Source: Acidobacteriaceae bacterium
Lineage (GTDB): Bacteria > Acidobacteriota > Terriglobia > Terriglobales > Acidobacteriaceae
Assembly: GCA_030037705.1 (NCBI GenBank)
Contig: JASHQE010000033.1
Location: 1 to 33,156, forward strand
DNA: 33,156 nucleotides
Direction: 5' to 3'
The notes beneath the pieces are model-generated. The model was given only the letters and a program-made list of their open reading frames with translations. It was not told the DNA's origin and made no database searches. Shown piece after piece: positions 7,670 to 15,814 of the stretch. Numbering within the stretch: the stretch's first letter is position 1; each line of letters starts with the position of its first letter. The position numbers and the translations under genes are program-made.

Positions 7670-7702
7670 CTGTTCACTGTCCCCTGATCTCTGTTCTCTG
7701 TC

Positions 7703-9661
7703 TTACCGCTCGCCCTTCCGCCAGTTGATCAGATCGCCGAGAGTCGTGGTCGAGCTTGAGACCGGCTGCTTATGGCTGCTCTCTTTATAGTGCTCCACCT
7801 GGGCGCGGCTGGCCTCATGCCCCACGGCGCGCAGACTCAGGCCCACCTTCTTCTCTTCTACATTGATCTTGATGATCTTGAAGTCGTGCTCCTGACCCTG
7901 CTCAAGCTTGGCGTGACTATCGCCCGGTTCGCCCGCTTCCGAGACATGGCACAGACCCTCCACACCTTCGGCGATCTCGACGAACGCGCCGAACTGAGCT
8001 GTGCGCAATACCTTGCCGTGAACCACGTCGCCCACGCGGTGCGTGGCGAAAAAGCTCTCCCACGCGTCCGGCTGGAGCTGTTTGATGCCCAGGCTCAGGC
8101 GGCGATTCTGTGGCTCGACGCCGAGAACGGCAGCTTTCACCTTTTCGCCCTTCTTCACCACTTCCGAGGGATGCTTGACGCGCTTGGTCCAGCTCAGGTT
8201 TGAGACGTGCACCAACCCGTCGATCCCATCTTCAATCTCGATAAACGCGCCGAAATCGGTGAGATTGCGAACGCGGCCCTCCACGATTGTCCCCACCGGA
8301 TAACGCTCGGTCAGGTTCTCCCACGGGTTTTCCATGAGCTGCTTCATGCCCAGGGAGATGCGGCGATCAGAGGGGTTCACGCTCAGAACAACCGTATCAA
8401 CCTCGTCGCCCGGCTTGACCAGCTTGGAAGGATGTTTGAGACGCTTCGACCAGGTCATCTCGGAGAGATGAACCAGCCCCTCAATGCCCTGCTCAAGCTC
8501 AATAAACGCGCCGTAGTCGGTAACCGAAAGCACCCGGCCGTGGACGCGCGCCCCCACCGGGTAACGTTCCGCGGCATCGAGCCACGGGTCGGGCGTCAAC
8601 TGCTTGAAACCGAGAGAGACGCGCTGCTTGTCTTTATCGAATTTGAGCACCTTCACCTGGATCTCATCGCCCACATTGACGAGATCACGGGGATGAGTGA
8701 GCCGGCCCCAGCTCATATCCGTGATGTGCAGCAGGCCGTCAATGCCGCCCAGGTCGACAAACGCACCGTAATCGGTGAGGTTCTTCACCGTGCCGGTGAG
8801 AACAGCTCCTTCAAACAGGTGCTCCATCGTAGCGGTGCGCTTTGTATTCTGCTCTTCTTCAAGCAGTTCCTTGCGGCTTACCACCACATTACCGCGCTTC
8901 TTGTTGAGCTTGATCACCCGGACTTCGATCTGCTGGCCAAGGTAGCCGTCGAGGTTGCGCACGGGGCGAATCTCAAGTTGCGAACCGGGTAGGAAAGCCT
9001 TGAGGCCGATGTCCACGGTCAACCCACCCTTTACGCGGCTCACGACTGTACCCATCACCGGAGTCTTTTCATTTGCGGCCTTCTCAATGGTGTCCCACAC
9101 GCGCAGGCGTTGCGCGCGCTCGTAACTCACCAGATAGCCGCCCTCCGGCTCCTCGCGCTCGATCACCACATCGATCACGTCACCGGGATGGAACTTTGCC
9201 GCACCCGTGTGATCGACGACCTGGTCGAGAGGCACCAACCCCTCGGATTTCAGTCCCACGTCAACCACCAGGTACTTTTCCGTCTGCTTCAGCACTGTGC
9301 CGGGAACCAGCTTGTCCCCATAGGCTTCAACAGCGGCGGCCTCTGCGGCCTGCTCGCGTTCAAAGGCCTCGAGCGCCGCGGAAAAATCCTCTGCCGGCTC
9401 GCTTGCCTGCGTGGCCGCAACCGCAGCAGGCGCGGATTGGGTCTGGGCCGCCGTGGACTCGACGTGCGCTTCTGCACGTGCGGACTCGGTTGCATGGGTA
9501 TCGGCGTCCAGCACATTTGCTTCGACGGCGTCAGCAGTCTCGAGGTTGGACGTGGACTCGTACGACGGCTGCTCAAGCTCCGTCGCAGGATCGAGGGTTG
9601 GGGTTTCCAATTCGGTGTTCAGGGTTATGCTCTCGGGTTCGGGATTGAGGACGTTTGCCAT
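7703..9661 (-). CDS. rpsA: 30S ribosomal protein S1
   Basis: 652 residues from the ATG at 9661 (MANVLNPEPES). In-frame codons continue upstream but the acidic MANV start is the more natural one. Six S1 RNA-binding repeats follow, starting at about residues 118, 202, 290, 375, 462 and 549; repeats 3-6 show the canonical G-x-V-x-x-x-TD(Y/F)GAF(V/I)-x-x...G(L/I)xHxS pattern. Repeats 1 and 2 are the divergent ribosome-docking type (GTVLKQTEKYLVVDVGLKSEGLVPL; GTVVSRVKGGLTVDIGLKAFLPGS). Before them lies an unusual segment of about 115 residues rich in Glu, Ala, Thr and Ser. S1 binds mRNA leaders and helps the 30S subunit start on weak ribosome sites. Its transcript has a leader of about 275 nt. Confidence 0.95.
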   Translation of the reverse strand: MANVLNPEPESITLNTELETPTLDPATELEQPSYESTSNLETADAVEANVLDADTHATESARAEAHVESTAAQTQSAPAAVAATQASEPAEDFSAALEAFEREQAAEAAAVEAYGDKLVPGTVLKQTEKYLVVDVGLKSEGLVPLDQVVDHTGAAKFHPGDVIDVVIEREEPEGGYLVSYERAQRLRVWDTIEKAANEKTPVMGTVVSRVKGGLTVDIGLKAFLPGSQLEIRPVRNLDGYLGQQIEVRVIKLNKKRGNVVVSRKELLEEEQNTKRTATMEHLFEGAVLTGTVKNLTDYGAFVDLGGIDGLLHITDMSWGRLTHPRDLVNVGDEIQVKVLKFDKDKQRVSLGFKQLTPDPWLDAAERYPVGARVHGRVLSVTDYGAFIELEQGIEGLVHLSEMTWSKRLKHPSKLVKPGDEVDTVVLSVNPSDRRISLGMKQLMENPWENLTERYPVGTIVEGRVRNLTDFGAFIEIEDGIDGLVHVSNLSWTKRVKHPSEVVKKGEKVKAAVLGVEPQNRRLSLGIKQLQPDAWESFFATHRVGDVVHGKVLRTAQFGAFVEIAEGVEGLCHVSEAGEPGDSHAKLEQGQEHDFKIIKINVEEKKVGLSLRAVGHEASRAQVEHYKESSHKQPVSSSTTTLGDLINWRKGER

Positions 9662-9936
9662 GCCTACCAGCTCCGGGATTCCTTGCTCCTGCGGCGGTCC
9701 GGGCCGGCCGCTGGCCGGCTCCCTCGCTACGTTTACCGCAGCCCAGGCGCCTTCGAGCCGTGATCCTGCCGTCGGGTTTTCGAACGTACCGGTGAAATTC
9801 TCCGGAGCAGCAACCTTGCCAGCACTGATTTGCGCTGGGAATAAGGCGACTGTTCTCCTTGGGAAGCACCCGGCAGGCAACGGCTTGCTGGAGGGCGGCC
9901 GCAACTCACTGCTGGAAATCCGCGCAGGAAGCTACG
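9662..9936 (-). promoter_or_regulatory. Long 5' leader of rpsA
   Basis: The segment between the predicted promoter and the ATG is about 275 nt. It holds a strong hairpin with GCCGGCC and GGCCGGC arms (9703-9719) about 40 nt upstream of the start. S1 represses its own translation through structured leaders in E. coli, so a similar control is plausible. The leader stays open in the rpsA frame back to 9904, but that reading gives low-complexity, unfamily-like residues. Confidence 0.45.
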
Positions 9937-9942
9937 CTCACG

Positions 9943-9972
9943 AGTGTAGCAATCTCTGCAAGCCAGCGTCAA
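9943..9972 (-). promoter_or_regulatory. Sigma70-type promoter of rpsA
   Basis: On the reverse strand TTGACG (9967-9972) is separated by 18 nt from TACACT (9943-9948), a good match to housekeeping -35/-10 boxes. Transcription would start near 9936. The type A mobile element begins only about 15 bp upstream of the -35 box. Confidence 0.65.
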
Positions 9973-9979
9973 ACCAAAC

Positions 9980-10119
9980 GCTCATCCGGTAGTAGGTCAG
10001 TTTGAAGGATACGGGTTGAAGGGTACGGGCTTTAGCCCGTACGTTAATCTCCTACCATCATTCAGGGGCTTCAGCCCCTGAGGAAAGCTTCTTTCAAACT
10101 GACCCACTACCGCTCATCC
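9980..10119. mobile_element. MITE-like element, type A copy 2, with 8-bp target duplication
   Basis: The element spans 9988-10111 (124 bp), from GGTAGTAGGTCAGTTTG to CAAACTGACCCACTACC. A perfect direct repeat GCTCATCC flanks it at 9980-9987 and 10112-10119. Inside are GTACGGGC-TTTA-GCCCGTAC (about 10023-10042) and GGGGCTTCAGCCCCTGAGG (10065-10083). It lies between rpsA and the HIT gene, directly upstream of the rpsA -35 box. No coding capacity. Confidence 0.82.
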
Positions 10120-10226
10120 CGCAATACAGACGTTTCGTTTGCTCATGCCCAGTCGCATGGCAGAGACCCGGCCCACTCTCGCCTCTATACTGAATCGAAC
10201 GGCTCAAACGTCCCTCATCGCGGCAT

Positions 10227-10823
10227 ATGGAACATTTCTGGACTCCCTGGCGCTATCACTACGTCACCACGGCGGGGAAGGCGGTGCGCCCCGGAATTCC
10301 AGAAACGCTCTCCGCCTGGCCCGGAGATACTGGCTGCGTCTTCTGCAATCTCATCGCGTCGATTGACCATGCGATTGCGCAAGGGATGGATCGGGATCAG
10401 GCAGAAGCCGCGGGCGGTCTGGTTCTGCGCGCCCAACATTGCTTCATCTGCCTGAATGCCTTTCCATACACCTCAGGCCACGTCATGGTCATGCCCTATG
10501 CGCATCTCGACCGGCTGGCCATCTTGCCTCGGGACGCAGCGCACGAACTTGTCGATCTGGCGCAGCTTACCGAGCGTACGCTCGACCGCGTCTACATGCC
10601 GCATGGCTTTAACTTCGGCCTCAACATCGGCCACGCCGCCGGAGCGGGCGTAGCCGGCCACGTCCATCTGCACGCCATGCCACGCTGGATCGGTGATACC
10701 AGCTTCATGACCACGGTTGCCGAGACCCGCGTGCTTCCTGAAGACCTGGAGACGACCTGGAAGCGGTTGCGCGCGGCGTTTGCGGAGCTGGAAAGTAAAC
10801 CAGCCGGCCAGTCAGCGCGTTAG
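10227..10823 (+). CDS. HIT-family nucleotide hydrolase/transferase
   Basis: 198 residues from the ATG at 10227; no clear ribosome site precedes it, and TATACT at 10186-10191 is a candidate -10 box, so the leader is short. The protein has the HIT signature GHVHLHAMPRW (His145, His147, His149; H-x-H-x-H), where the middle His forms a nucleotidyl intermediate. It also has a CVFC pair at 37-40, as in the zinc-binding HIT/Ap4A phosphorylase-like group (HFWTPWRYHYV start, LRAQHCFICLNAFPYTSGHVMVMPY). It probably cleaves dinucleoside polyphosphates or AMP-lysine-type adducts; the substrate is not fixed by sequence. The final G of its TAG stop is the first base of the type B element that follows. Confidence 0.88.
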   Translation: MEHFWTPWRYHYVTTAGKAVRPGIPETLSAWPGDTGCVFCNLIASIDHAIAQGMDRDQAEAAGGLVLRAQHCFICLNAFPYTSGHVMVMPYAHLDRLAILPRDAAHELVDLAQLTERTLDRVYMPHGFNFGLNIGHAAGAGVAGHVHLHAMPRWIGDTSFMTTVAETRVLPEDLETTWKRLRAAFAELESKPAGQSAR

Positions 10824-10974
10824 GTAGTGTCTGATGAATCACGAGCGAGAGGGTTTTGTAACAGGGCATGGCTTTAGCCATGCCGAAAAGGCGCAAAACT
10901 TCGAAGGGGTTTTAACCCCTGAGGGATGTTCTTTGCGCTGCAAACAGGTGTTTTCCGATTCGTCAGACACTGCC
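10823..10974. mobile_element. MITE-like element, type B
   Basis: 152 bp with ends GGTAGTGTCTGATGAATC and GATTCGTCAGACACTGCC (two mismatches as inverted repeats). These ends differ from type A after GGTAGTG, yet the core is the same: GGCATGGC-TTTA-GCCATGCC, spacer, AGGGGTTTTAACCCCTGAGGGA, then TTCTTT. Flanks AGCGCGTTA and AGCGCCGTT resemble each other but are not an exact duplication. It abuts the stop codon of the HIT gene. Confidence 0.72.
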
Positions 10975-11093
10975 TAGCGCCGTTGGAGTGTGCACTCGAT
11001 CCGGTGCATCTGTGTAAATCTGGACATGTGCAAGGTGCTGGCCGGCGGTATATGATGCGGGCGCTGTCTCTAAAGAGAGCGAGGGACTCACCC

Positions 11094-11489
11094 ATGAAAA
11101 AACTGCTCTGCGCCTGCGCCGGACTAGCGATGGCGTTTTCGGCTGCGGCTGCTTTGGCCGCCGACCTCTCCGGCACGTGGACTGCGGATAGCACTGGCCC
11201 CGACGGCAGCAGCTATCAGCTCACTTTCATCTTCGAGCAGGACGGTGCGAAGCTGACCGGGACCGTGCAGGGACCGCAAGGCGATCCGATCGAGATCAGC
11301 AACGGCAAGGTAGACGGCAACACCATCTCCTTCGAAGTGTCATTCAACGGAATGACGATTACGCATTCCGGCACGGTGAACGATGCCGGCGACGAAATCA
11401 AGCTCTCCACCAAAGCTGACCGGCCCGACTTTCCGGTGCATGACTTGACCCTCAAGCGCACCAAACCGGTCGGACAACCCACGCCGTAA
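11094..11489 (+). CDS. Small secreted beta-rich protein of unknown function
   Basis: 131 residues from the ATG at 11094, chosen because it opens a clean signal peptide (MKKLLCACAG, Ala-rich core, AALAA cleavage region) and GAGGG lies about 10 nt upstream. The mature part begins DLSGTWTADSTGPDGSSYQLTFIFEQDGAKLTGTVQGPQG and continues with alternating strands up to VHDLTLKRTKP. The D-L-S-G-x-W ... L-x-x-x-G-x-x-L-T-G-x-V pattern is that of small lipocalin-like or avidin-like beta-barrels found many times in acidobacterial genomes. Periplasmic or secreted; ligand unknown. No operon partner. Confidence 0.72.
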   Translation: MKKLLCACAGLAMAFSAAAALAADLSGTWTADSTGPDGSSYQLTFIFEQDGAKLTGTVQGPQGDPIEISNGKVDGNTISFEVSFNGMTITHSGTVNDAGDEIKLSTKADRPDFPVHDLTLKRTKPVGQPTP

Positions 11490-11669
11490 GCGCCACGCGA
11501 TAGAAGACAGCCGCTAGGAAGCGCTTGCTGTCCTGAATTGGCACATGTTTCCAGATTCGGACTGGAATCAAGAAAGCTACTCCCCCGGCCTGGGGATTCT
11601 CTGCTATGAACAGCTAAATTGGCTCAATGGGCCATATTGCTCCAAGGTTTTTGACGGGGAGGTCTGCCA

Positions 11670-11861
11670 ATGCAGGTATCCGCAGAATCCGTCTGGTCCC
11701 CCTCCACACGCGATAGACGTAGTATTGAACCCGATCCACCGGAACTTCGATCGAGCCCCCAATTCCGGCTCCAGGGCTTAGCCTGGAGCATCTGTCTGTC
11801 TACGATTCTCTGGGTCAGTTTCATCGTCGCCGGGCGCGAGCTTTGGAGCTGGTGGCGCTAA
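11670..11861 (+). CDS. Small single-span membrane protein, hypothetical
   Basis: 63 residues from the ATG at 11670, with a strong ribosome site GGGGAGG at 11656-11662 (7-nt spacer). The first 30 residues are polar and charged (STRDRRSIEPDPPELRSSP). Residues about 35-57 form one hydrophobic helix (GLAWSICLSTILWVSFIVAG), followed by RELWSWWR. The good ribosome site, the amphipathic end and the clear membrane helix support a real small protein. I do not recognise its family. It converges with the glycan fusion gene. Confidence 0.5.
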   Translation: MQVSAESVWSPSTRDRRSIEPDPPELRSSPQFRLQGLAWSICLSTILWVSFIVAGRELWSWWR

Positions 11862-12196
11862 AGCAGATTCAGAGTTACTGCAAAGGGAATTGATACGGCT
11901 CCACGGCTTTTCCCTCCGGGGTTCCCACGAACAGGTCTTCGTTCGTGGGATGGTCCCGGGGTTCCCGGCGAGCGTCCACCGCCGCGGACGCAGTCGAAAC
12001 ATCCGCGGTTCGTTTCATGCCGCACGAATCCAATGCAAAACTTGCTGATTTTGCCCATGGGTTATCGGGCTATATCTATATGTCGATACGGCCTAAGCCC
12101 CCTCGTCAGATTTCGCGTTTTCTTCCGCGTCCTCTTCTGAATCGTCTCCTGTGTGATCGCGTCGCTGGTTCCCCTGCGCTCACGCGCAGACATTGG
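11862..12196. repeat. Intergenic region with dispersed repeat fragments
   Basis: No gene is visible. A hairpin with arms TCCCACGAAC and GTTCGTGGGA lies at about 11924-11951. A stretch at 11984-12012 (GCGGACGCAGTCGAAACATC then CGCGGTTCGT) recurs at 24461-24490 with two differences. Both pieces look like fragments of dispersed repeats, not regulatory sites of the neighbouring genes. Confidence 0.5.
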
Positions 12197-15100
12197 TTAC
12201 TCGTGTACCGCCGTCAACACCTCGGTGCTCTTGCTTATGGTTGCGGTGCGCTCCAGCTTGTCCCAGTTGAACGGCTTGCCATCGATGGCGCGTTTGAGCG
12301 TCTTGAAGAGCACAATGGAGAAGAGCTGGCGATACGCAAAGCGCTGCAGCCAGATGTGGAAGAGCAGCCACCCATCGCCTTTGTTGGCCGGATGCCGCCG
12401 CTCCAGGCTAAAGGCGACTGTCGAGGTGATGAAGTCGATTACCAGGAACCCGAGAAAATACGTTACCAGCTTTTCGAAACTCGCCGGTGAAGCGGACTCG
12501 GGATGGTAGTGCCGATCGATAAAGAAATTGAGAATGCCCCAAGCAAACAACAGATCGATGAAGGGCGAGACGAGCGGCAAAAACATCTGGAAGATGAGAA
12601 TATTGGGCAAGGCAAACAGGCCCATCGCTTTGTTACGCACAAATGCGGCGCGATGCTTCCAGATGGCCTGGAGTGTTCCGAATGACCAGCGAAAGCGCTG
12701 CCGCATCAGTCCGCGCGCATCGAGGGGCGCTTCAGTGAACCCGAGCGCGCGGTCTTCATAATCCACGCGCAGCCCCTGTTCGAGCAGGTTCATGGTCAGG
12801 TCCGCGTCTTCGGCAACCGTGTTCAGCGGATAACCACCCGCAGCTTTCACCGGAGCCGCGCGCCACGCGCCAATGGCGCCCGGAACCACGGTGACGACGT
12901 GGAAAAGATCGAGGGCGCGCCGCTCGAAGTTCTGGCTGGTGACATATTCAAGCGCCTGCCAGCGCGTCCACAGGTTCACGCGGTTGCCCACCTTGGCATT
13001 GCCGGCCATCGCGCCAATACGCGGATCCTCGAAATGGCTGACCAGCTTGGAAATGGCATCCGCGGCGATCACGGTGTCCGCATCGATGCCGATGTAGATC
13101 TCCTCGTTCATTCTGTCGAGCGCATAGTTGAGCGCGGCGGCTTTGCCCGCATTCGGTTTGGTCAGCACCTGCAAACGCCCGGTCTTGATCTCCTGCGCAT
13201 AGGCCTCCGCGGCCACTTCGGCGGTGCGATCGCTTGATCCATCATCGATCACAATCACGTGCAGATTCTCGTAATCCGAGTTGAGCACCGAGCGGATGGT
13301 TCGCACAATGACGGCTTCTTCGTTGTAGGCCGGGATGAGAACTGCGACACGGGGGTTGTAGTCAGGCGATGTATCATGGCGCGGCCCGCGTACGCGATCG
13401 ATGACGGCGAACAATCCTACGATGACCAGCCGCGCACTCATCAGAATATCGCCCAGGAAGAAGACAATGACGATGAAGTTGCCGATGATATCCACGGCGG
13501 AAAATGCGATCGAATCGGGCAGCGCGCGCACGCGTTGCCAGAGCGTGAGCGGCGGCATCACTTCCGCGGTGGTCTTTCCCATCAACGCGGAGACTGGAAC
13601 AAAGGTGTAGCCGTGCGCGCGCAGCGTGTCAATCAGATACGGCAGCGCGGCCACTGTCGCCGAGCGGTCGCCGCCGCCGTCGTGCATCAGGATCACCGAG
13701 CCGGCGAACTGCGGCTTGGTCTTCATAATCCGCAATTGATTTAAGACGGATTGCGTGATCTCTTCCGGTGTCTTGCGCGGATGCTCGAGCCAATCGTCGG
13801 TATCGATCTTGTTGCCGATCACGATATAGCCCTCGTTCTGAGCCGGCACAACCGGCCAGGCTTGATCGTCGGTCTCCGGCTCTTCATCGATGTCATAGGG
13901 TGGGCGAAAGTAGAGCGGTTGCACCCCCAGCTTGCTCGAAAAAAGGCTCTCCGTCAGCTTCATCTGCAGATCAATCTGCCCTCGCGAGATGTCGCTGATG
14001 TCCGGATGGCTCCAGGTGTGGTTGCCGATCTCGTTCCCTTCGCGGACGATTCGTTGCAACAGGCTCACATTCTGCGCGGCCTCTTCGCCGATGATCATGA
14101 ACGTGCCCGTCACATGCTTCTGTTTCAGGATGTCGAGGATCTTGGGTGTCCACTCGGGATCGGGGCCGTCATCGAAGGAGAGCGAAACCTCATTCGGGTG
14201 GTAGCCGTAATATTCGACACTGAAGTTGCGCGGGTACACATCCATGTGCTCGTCAACGATCAGCTTTTTGCGTGGATCGGGCTCATCGGTATCCACTTCC
14301 ACAGTCCGGCGGCCGTTCTGAGGAAGGCCGGTGATCCGCATGATGTCGCCCTCGCCCGTCACATCCACATCGTGGCCCGGCTGGACGCCGGGCTTGTCTG
14401 AGCCAAGCACTTGCAGAGACTCGGGCGAACTGGGCTTATCCCATATATTCCAAAGCGAACTGTCCTCCGTACCAAGGCGCCAGAGAGCGAAGGTCTGCAG
14501 GCCAAGCTGCCGCGCGCCGCGCATCTCATCCAGCACTGTGACGCCGTCGAGAAACCAGACGACGTGGCGCTGATGCGCGTCTTCATCGATATATTCAAAG
14601 TGCGGATTCAATGCGTCGTAGTCGAGATCGAGGTCGGCGTCGGCATCGGAGGCCTCCTGCCACACGTCGGATACCGAAAGATCCTCAGTATTGAGAACCT
14701 GCGGTTTGGCCGCTTTTCGTGAGCCTCGCTTCAGGCGAGCCGGAATCGACATCGTCCAGTCGTAGCCGTAGTTGCCGAGCGCGCAGATGAGCTTGTTCTT
14801 GGGCACCACCTTGAGCACACGGGCGAGATTGCCAATGAACCATTCCTGGCTGGCAACCGGTCCAGGATTGCTGGTGACCTGGTGCTCGTCGTAATTCATC
14901 AGGATCACGCCGTCGGAGTTCGCGGCGATCTGTTTGAGATCGGCATCGGGCGTGGCGACGGCGACGTTCACGTAAAGCCGCAGATTCAGCGGATGCATGA
15001 CCGCATAAAGCTCTCGAATGAAGCTCAGATAAGCAGGAGTTGCATCATCGGGCAGGCTTTCGAAGTCCAGCGAAAGACCGTGATAAACCGGATACGCATG

Positions 15101-15748
15101 GAAAAAATGAAGGATCTGCTGGCGCAGGAAGGCGCGCTTCGCGGGATCGCCCAGCATCGCGCCCACGCCGGCGTCCCAGGTCTGTGCAGCAGAGTTGAAA
15201 TTGTTGAGATGAGGAAAGATCTCGGTATCTTCTTTGGCCTCTTGAATGACGTGTTTGATCCGGTCCATCTCGTCGGGATCGCGAACTGAACCACCGTCGA
15301 TAATGGAATAAGTGCGATGGCTGTCATTATTGATTCCCAGCAGCGCCGGCTGAGCCGAGTAGACGTGCAGCCATTCGGGAAACAGCATATCGATTTGGTG
15401 TACGTGCTGCTTGAATGAAGCGAAGCTGGCCTCGTCGTAGGGCACATAGTAGGCCGCGCGCAGCCCCTCACCCGTGTTGAAAGGAATCTCAGAAGGCCGG
15501 CGGCTGGTCTTGCGGCGCGCAGGACGTGGCGGCCTGGCGCCACGCAGAAGAACGGAACGGTCTGGCAGAGCGCGGTAATTGTGCCGTGGGGTGGGGAGCA
15601 GCAGCTCGGGCAAATGCTGAATGCGCAACAGGTTGAACGTGAACCCAGCGACCACCAGCGTGCACAGCACGGCCGTAATATCCAGAATGCGGCGCAGCCG
15701 TTTCCAGCGTTTACGTTCCGGGTCGAAGAAAATCTGACGATCAAGCAT
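12197..15748 (-). CDS. Trifunctional GH18-like + polysaccharide deacetylase + GT2 glycan synthase fusion
   Basis: 1183 residues. Order: N-terminal membrane helix (about 23-43); GH18 domain of the YaaH/SleL type (about 90-440) with YHGLSLDFE (D228, E230; the first Asp of DxxDxDxE is His223), LMNYDEH and FALWRLGTED; NodB-type CE4 deacetylase (about 520-715) with FDDGPD (525-530), HTWSH (H577, H581), RPPYD (615-619), DTDDW and LMHD (H689); a hydrophobic pair (about 745-785); GT2 domain (about 795-1030) with DDGSSD, DAD (889-891), EDAD (980-983) and QRFRW (1017-1021); then membrane helices. By analogy with PgaC plus PgaB it should polymerise a beta-linked (probably GlcNAc) glycan from the cytosol and deacetylate or cleave it outside. 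The polymer's identity is inference. Divergent from a GT39-like gene 66 bp away. Confidence 0.9.
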   Translation of the reverse strand: MLDRQIFFDPERKRWKRLRRILDITAVLCTLVVAGFTFNLLRIQHLPELLLPTPRHNYRALPDRSVLLRGARPPRPARRKTSRRPSEIPFNTGEGLRAAYYVPYDEASFASFKQHVHQIDMLFPEWLHVYSAQPALLGINNDSHRTYSIIDGGSVRDPDEMDRIKHVIQEAKEDTEIFPHLNNFNSAAQTWDAGVGAMLGDPAKRAFLRQQILHFFHAYPVYHGLSLDFESLPDDATPAYLSFIRELYAVMHPLNLRLYVNVAVATPDADLKQIAANSDGVILMNYDEHQVTSNPGPVASQEWFIGNLARVLKVVPKNKLICALGNYGYDWTMSIPARLKRGSRKAAKPQVLNTEDLSVSDVWQEASDADADLDLDYDALNPHFEYIDEDAHQRHVVWFLDGVTVLDEMRGARQLGLQTFALWRLGTEDSSLWNIWDKPSSPESLQVLGSDKPGVQPGHDVDVTGEGDIMRITGLPQNGRRTVEVDTDEPDPRKKLIVDEHMDVYPRNFSVEYYGYHPNEVSLSFDDGPDPEWTPKILDILKQKHVTGTFMIIGEEAAQNVSLLQRIVREGNEIGNHTWSHPDISDISRGQIDLQMKLTESLFSSKLGVQPLYFRPPYDIDEEPETDDQAWPVVPAQNEGYIVIGNKIDTDDWLEHPRKTPEEITQSVLNQLRIMKTKPQFAGSVILMHDGGGDRSATVAALPYLIDTLRAHGYTFVPVSALMGKTTAEVMPPLTLWQRVRALPDSIAFSAVDIIGNFIVIVFFLGDILMSARLVIVGLFAVIDRVRGPRHDTSPDYNPRVAVLIPAYNEEAVIVRTIRSVLNSDYENLHVIVIDDGSSDRTAEVAAEAYAQEIKTGRLQVLTKPNAGKAAALNYALDRMNEEIYIGIDADTVIAADAISKLVSHFEDPRIGAMAGNAKVGNRVNLWTRWQALEYVTSQNFERRALDLFHVVTVVPGAIGAWRAAPVKAAGGYPLNTVAEDADLTMNLLEQGLRVDYEDRALGFTEAPLDARGLMRQRFRWSFGTLQAIWKHRAAFVRNKAMGLFALPNILIFQMFLPLVSPFIDLLFAWGILNFFIDRHYHPESASPASFEKLVTYFLGFLVIDFITSTVAFSLERRHPANKGDGWLLFHIWLQRFAYRQLFSIVLFKTLKRAIDGKPFNWDKLERTATISKSTEVLTAVHE

Positions 15749-15797
15749 GGGCAGTATTGTCTCCGAGCGCGCGGAAAACCATGAAGACGGTTTACGT

Positions 15798-15803
15798 TAT
15801 ACA
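15798..15803 (+). promoter_or_regulatory. Candidate -10 box of the GT39-like gene
   Basis: TATACA lies 11 nt before the ATG at 15815 in the 66-bp divergent spacer, and the gene has no ribosome site. The transcript may thus be almost leaderless. No good -35 box was seen. Confidence 0.3.
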
Positions 15804-15814
15804 TTACGAATCGT

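Noticed and set aside
8207-9763. Forward-strand open frames antisense to rpsA (up to 261 residues)
   Set aside because: They are shadows of the six S1 repeats; no start signals and no protein family resemblance, while the reverse strand codes for a complete S1.
13259-14401. Forward frames antisense to the glycan fusion gene
   Set aside because: They overlap the conserved CE4 and GT2 motifs on the other strand and show no plausible start.
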